The position numbers and the translations under genes were made by a program. Of a stretch of DNA of 7,021 bases, positions 5,608 to 7,021 are shown one piece after another. Each line of letters opens with the position of its first letter. The first letter of the stretch is position 1. The stretch comes from an uncultured bacterium (GTDB taxonomy: Bacteria > Verrucomicrobiota > Lentisphaeria > Oligosphaerales > Oligosphaeraceae): positions 1 to 7,021 of the forward strand of contig CACZQQ010000177.1 of NCBI GenBank assembly GCA_902783355.1. Direction: 5' to 3'. The notes beneath the pieces are model-generated. The model saw only the letters and a program-made list of their open reading frames with translations. It did not search any database and was not told the origin of the DNA.

Positions 5608-6710
5608 ATCGCGACTTCCTTGCCGCCCTTGGCCGCGGAGCGGTAGATGCCGTCCAGAATCTGCTGGACGACAAGTCCCTCCTCGCCGGGGCTCGTCATC
5701 GGGGCGCCCGTGCGGATGGCGTTGATGAAGTCGGAGAGCTTGGAGACGAAGTCGGCGGGCCACTTGTTGTCCGGCAGGAAGTCCGCCTTGGAGTTGACCA
5801 TGGTGCCGGCCAAATCGTGCCACAGCGTGCAGTCCCTACTGCTGAAGCCGCCCTTCGTGCCGATGATCTCCCAATAGGCGGTCTGCTGCTCGGGAATGTG
5901 GGCGCAGAAGGAGGACTCGATCTGCATGAGCGCGCCGTTCTGGAAGCGCACCTGCGCCACCGCCAGATCCTCCACCGTGTAGGTCTTGTAGTCCCAGCCG
6001 GGCCACTGGCTGACCACCTCGGAGGGCTTGTCCCCCAGATAGGTCCACGTCATGCCGCTGGCCGCCACCGGCGCGGGCTCGCCCATGGCGTAGTGGCAGC
6101 TCTCGATCTGGTGGACGCCGATGTCGATCATCGGCCCGCCCCCCTGAAGCGCCTTCTGGCCGAAGACGCCCCAGTTGGGCACGCCGCGGCGGCGCATCGC
6201 ATGCACCTTCGCGTAGAGGATGTCGCCGATGAGCCCCGCCTCGCGCGCACGAATGAACATCTGCACCGCAGGAGTATAGCGGATCTGGAAGCCGCAGCAC
6301 AGCAGCTTGCCGGCCGCCTTGGCCGCGTCAATCATCTTGCGGCACTCCGCCGGCGTCATCGCCATGGGCTTCTCCACGATGACATGGCAGCCGGCCTTGG
6401 AGGCGGCGACGCTGGCGGGGCAGTGGACGCCGTTCGGGGTGCACACGTCCACGATGTCCAGCTTCTCCTTCCGGAGCATCTCGTTGTAGTCGGTATAGGT
6501 ACGTGCCTCGGCACAGCCTTGCTGGGCCTTGAACCACTCCTGGCGCTCCGGCTTGATGTCGCACCCCGCCACGATGCGCACGTCCGGAATCTGCGCCAAC
6601 GCGGCGATGTGACTGGCCGAAATCCCGCCCGTCCCGATGAAGCCGAGCGTCAGGACCTTCTTGTTTTCCTTTCTGGCAGAGACCTTTGTAGCAGATGCTT
6701 TGCTTGCCAT
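5604..6710 (-). CDS. Gfo/Idh/MocA family NAD(P)-dependent oxidoreductase
   Basis: The 368-residue protein has an N-terminal Rossmann domain with GFIGTGGISASH (23-34) and an acidic residue ending strand 2 (Asp51 in CDIKPER). EKPMAMT (113-119) carries the family's catalytic-region Lys114. A C-terminal alpha/beta domain contains GGGPMIDIGVHQIE (190-203), where Asp196 and His200 are the usual substrate-side residues. Members oxidise or reduce sugars, inositols and nucleotide sugars using bound NAD(P); the substrate cannot be read from sequence. Adjacent position to an LpxC-like gene recalls GnnA, the UDP-GlcNAc 3-dehydrogenase of lipid A variants, but I see no diagnostic residue for it. ATG 6710 is chosen because GGAGAAG (6717-6723) lies six bases upstream; an ATG at 6725 would add five residues but has no ribosome binding site. 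The N-terminal 20 residues are lysine- and serine-rich with no signal peptide. First gene of the overlapping minus-strand unit. Confidence 0.93.
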   Translation of the reverse strand: MASKASATKVSARKENKKVLTLGFIGTGGISASHIAALAQIPDVRIVAGCDIKPERQEWFKAQQGCAEARTYTDYNEMLRKEKLDIVDVCTPNGVHCPASVAASKAGCHVIVEKPMAMTPAECRKMIDAAKAAGKLLCCGFQIRYTPAVQMFIRAREAGLIGDILYAKVHAMRRRGVPNWGVFGQKALQGGGPMIDIGVHQIESCHYAMGEPAPVAASGMTWTYLGDKPSEVVSQWPGWDYKTYTVEDLAVAQVRFQNGALMQIESSFCAHIPEQQTAYWEIIGTKGGFSSRDCTLWHDLAGTMVNSKADFLPDNKWPADFVSKLSDFINAIRTGAPMTSPGEEGLVVQQILDGIYRSAAKGGKEVAI

Positions 6711-6716
6711 GTCTTT

Positions 6717-6723
6717 CTTCTCC
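6717..6723 (-). promoter_or_regulatory. Ribosome binding site that decides the Gfo/Idh start
   Basis: GGAGAAG lies six bases before ATG 6710. It would fall inside the coding sequence if translation began at ATG 6725, upstream of which only CAACCGCAA-type sequence is found. This favours the shorter protein. Confidence 0.6.
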
Positions 6724-6755
6724 ATTTGCGGTTGCAGATTGCAGGTTCAAACGGA

Positions 6756-6776
6756 CCGGCGGCGAATCGCCGCCGG
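6756..6776. repeat. GC-rich perfect inverted repeat upstream of the Gfo/Idh gene
   Basis: CCGGCGGCGA (6756-6765) and TCGCCGCCGG (6767-6776) are perfect 10-bp arms around one base, giving a hairpin of 8-9 bp with a 3-5 base loop. It lies about 30 bases before the first possible ATG of the oxidoreductase. On the minus strand it is followed by TCCGTTTG, too weak a T-run for a clear terminator. It could be a leader hairpin or part of termination of the gene to the right. Confidence 0.45.
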
Positions 6777-6810
6777 ATTCAACTCCCCAGGCCATGAAGG
6801 GCCCGGGTCC

Positions 6811-6829
6811 CCGCGGCCACACGCCGCGG
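6811..6829. terminator. GC-rich hairpin just after the stop of the right-edge gene, possible terminator
   Basis: CCGCGGC (6811-6817) and GCCGCGG (6823-6829) form a perfect 7-bp stem with the 5-base loop CACAC. It starts 17 bases past the stop codon at 6847-6849 of the minus-strand gene, where a terminator is expected. No T-run follows on the minus strand, so a Rho-type ending or simple 3'-end protection is as likely. Confidence 0.35.
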
Positions 6830-6846
6830 AAAGGCTCACGCGCGCG

Positions 6847-7021
6847 TCACCCTCGCTCGACCATGAAGAGGGCCTGCTCCGCCGAAAGGTTGTGCTCCGG
6901 ACGGTACTCCTCCACCTTGCCGCCGCACAGCACGTACGCGGCGCAGATGCGCACCTTGTCGCTGGAAGTCCAGTCCAGAAAGTCGTTGATGCTGCACAGG
7001 TGGATGTTGGGGGTGTTGTAC
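6847..7021 (-). CDS. C-terminal fragment of an unrecognised protein
   Basis: The frame reads 57 codons to a TGA at 6847-6849 and enters from the right edge. It encodes YNTPNIHLCSINDFLDWTSS, then DKVRICAAYVLCGGKVEEY and RPEHNLSAEQALFMVERG. The other two minus frames give Pro/Arg/Ala-rich nonsense, while this one has a normal soluble-protein composition with a likely beta-strand pair (VRICAAYVLCGGKVEEY), so it is very probably coding. I do not recognise the family. The strand VRICAAYVLCGGKV slightly recalls adenylosuccinate synthetase, but the C-terminus after it is far too short for that enzyme. It lies upstream of the Gfo/Idh gene on the same strand, with more than 120 bases and two GC hairpins between, so it may or may not share the transcript. 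Confidence 0.7.
   Translation of the reverse strand, partial: YNTPNIHLCSINDFLDWTSSDKVRICAAYVLCGGKVEEYRPEHNLSAEQALFMVERG

Noticed and set aside
5608..5823. N-terminal extension of the LpxC-like frame into the Gfo/Idh gene
   Set aside because: The extra residues are a shifted-frame reading of the oxidoreductase C-terminus. ATG 5607 has AAGGAAG upstream and a 4-base stop/start overlap.
5817..6797. 326-codon plus-strand frame opposite the Gfo/Idh gene
   Set aside because: His/Arg/Ala/Leu-rich with no motif; the minus-strand oxidoreductase explains the region.

Overview
The window is GC-rich bacterial DNA with dense, mostly minus-strand coding. The only AT-rich stretch between genes is at about 180-290. 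The prepilin start at the left edge, with the core CFTLIELLVVIAIIAIL followed by AAMLLPALAKAR, is the form found in very large numbers in Lentisphaerota, Kiritimatiellota and other Verrucomicrobiota. Planctomycetes usually carry a variant ending in LLPAVQAARE. A GH116/DUF608 enzyme and a Gfo/Idh oxidoreductase fit a glycan-degrading member of that group. The assignment rests on these families, not on a marker gene.

Layout. (1) 1-113, minus: the N-terminus of a type IV pilin/pseudopilin-like protein, running off the left edge. (2) 114-364: a divergent promoter region with one good minus-strand sigma70 promoter, two perfect palindromes, and stem-loops near the expected 5' ends of both transcripts. 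(3) 365-2848, plus: a GH116-type glycosidase (beta-glucosidase / glucosylceramidase-like) with candidate catalytic and sugar-binding residues in place. (4) 2849-2886: a short convergent gap. (5) 2887-6710, minus: a tight four-gene unit transcribed right to left: Gfo/Idh/MocA oxidoreductase, an LpxC-like deacetylase-family protein, an OleB/haloalkane-dehalogenase-like alpha/beta hydrolase, and a BirA-type biotin ligase. Neighbours overlap by 4, 4 and 11 bases. (6) 6711-6846: leader and intergenic DNA with two GC-rich perfect inverted repeats. (7) 6847-7021, minus: the C-terminal end of a gene I do not recognise.

How the genes may work together. The GH116 gene has its own promoter and probably acts on beta-glycosides inside the cell. 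The four-gene unit is the more unusual part. It joins a nucleotide-dependent sugar oxidoreductase family, a lipid A deacetylase homologue whose second metal-binding motif deviates from E. coli LpxC, and a homologue of the beta-lactone decarboxylase that ends long-chain olefin synthesis. The stop/start overlaps imply coupled translation. A shared lipid or sugar-lipid role is a hypothesis. BirA may simply be a housekeeping gene at the end of the transcript.
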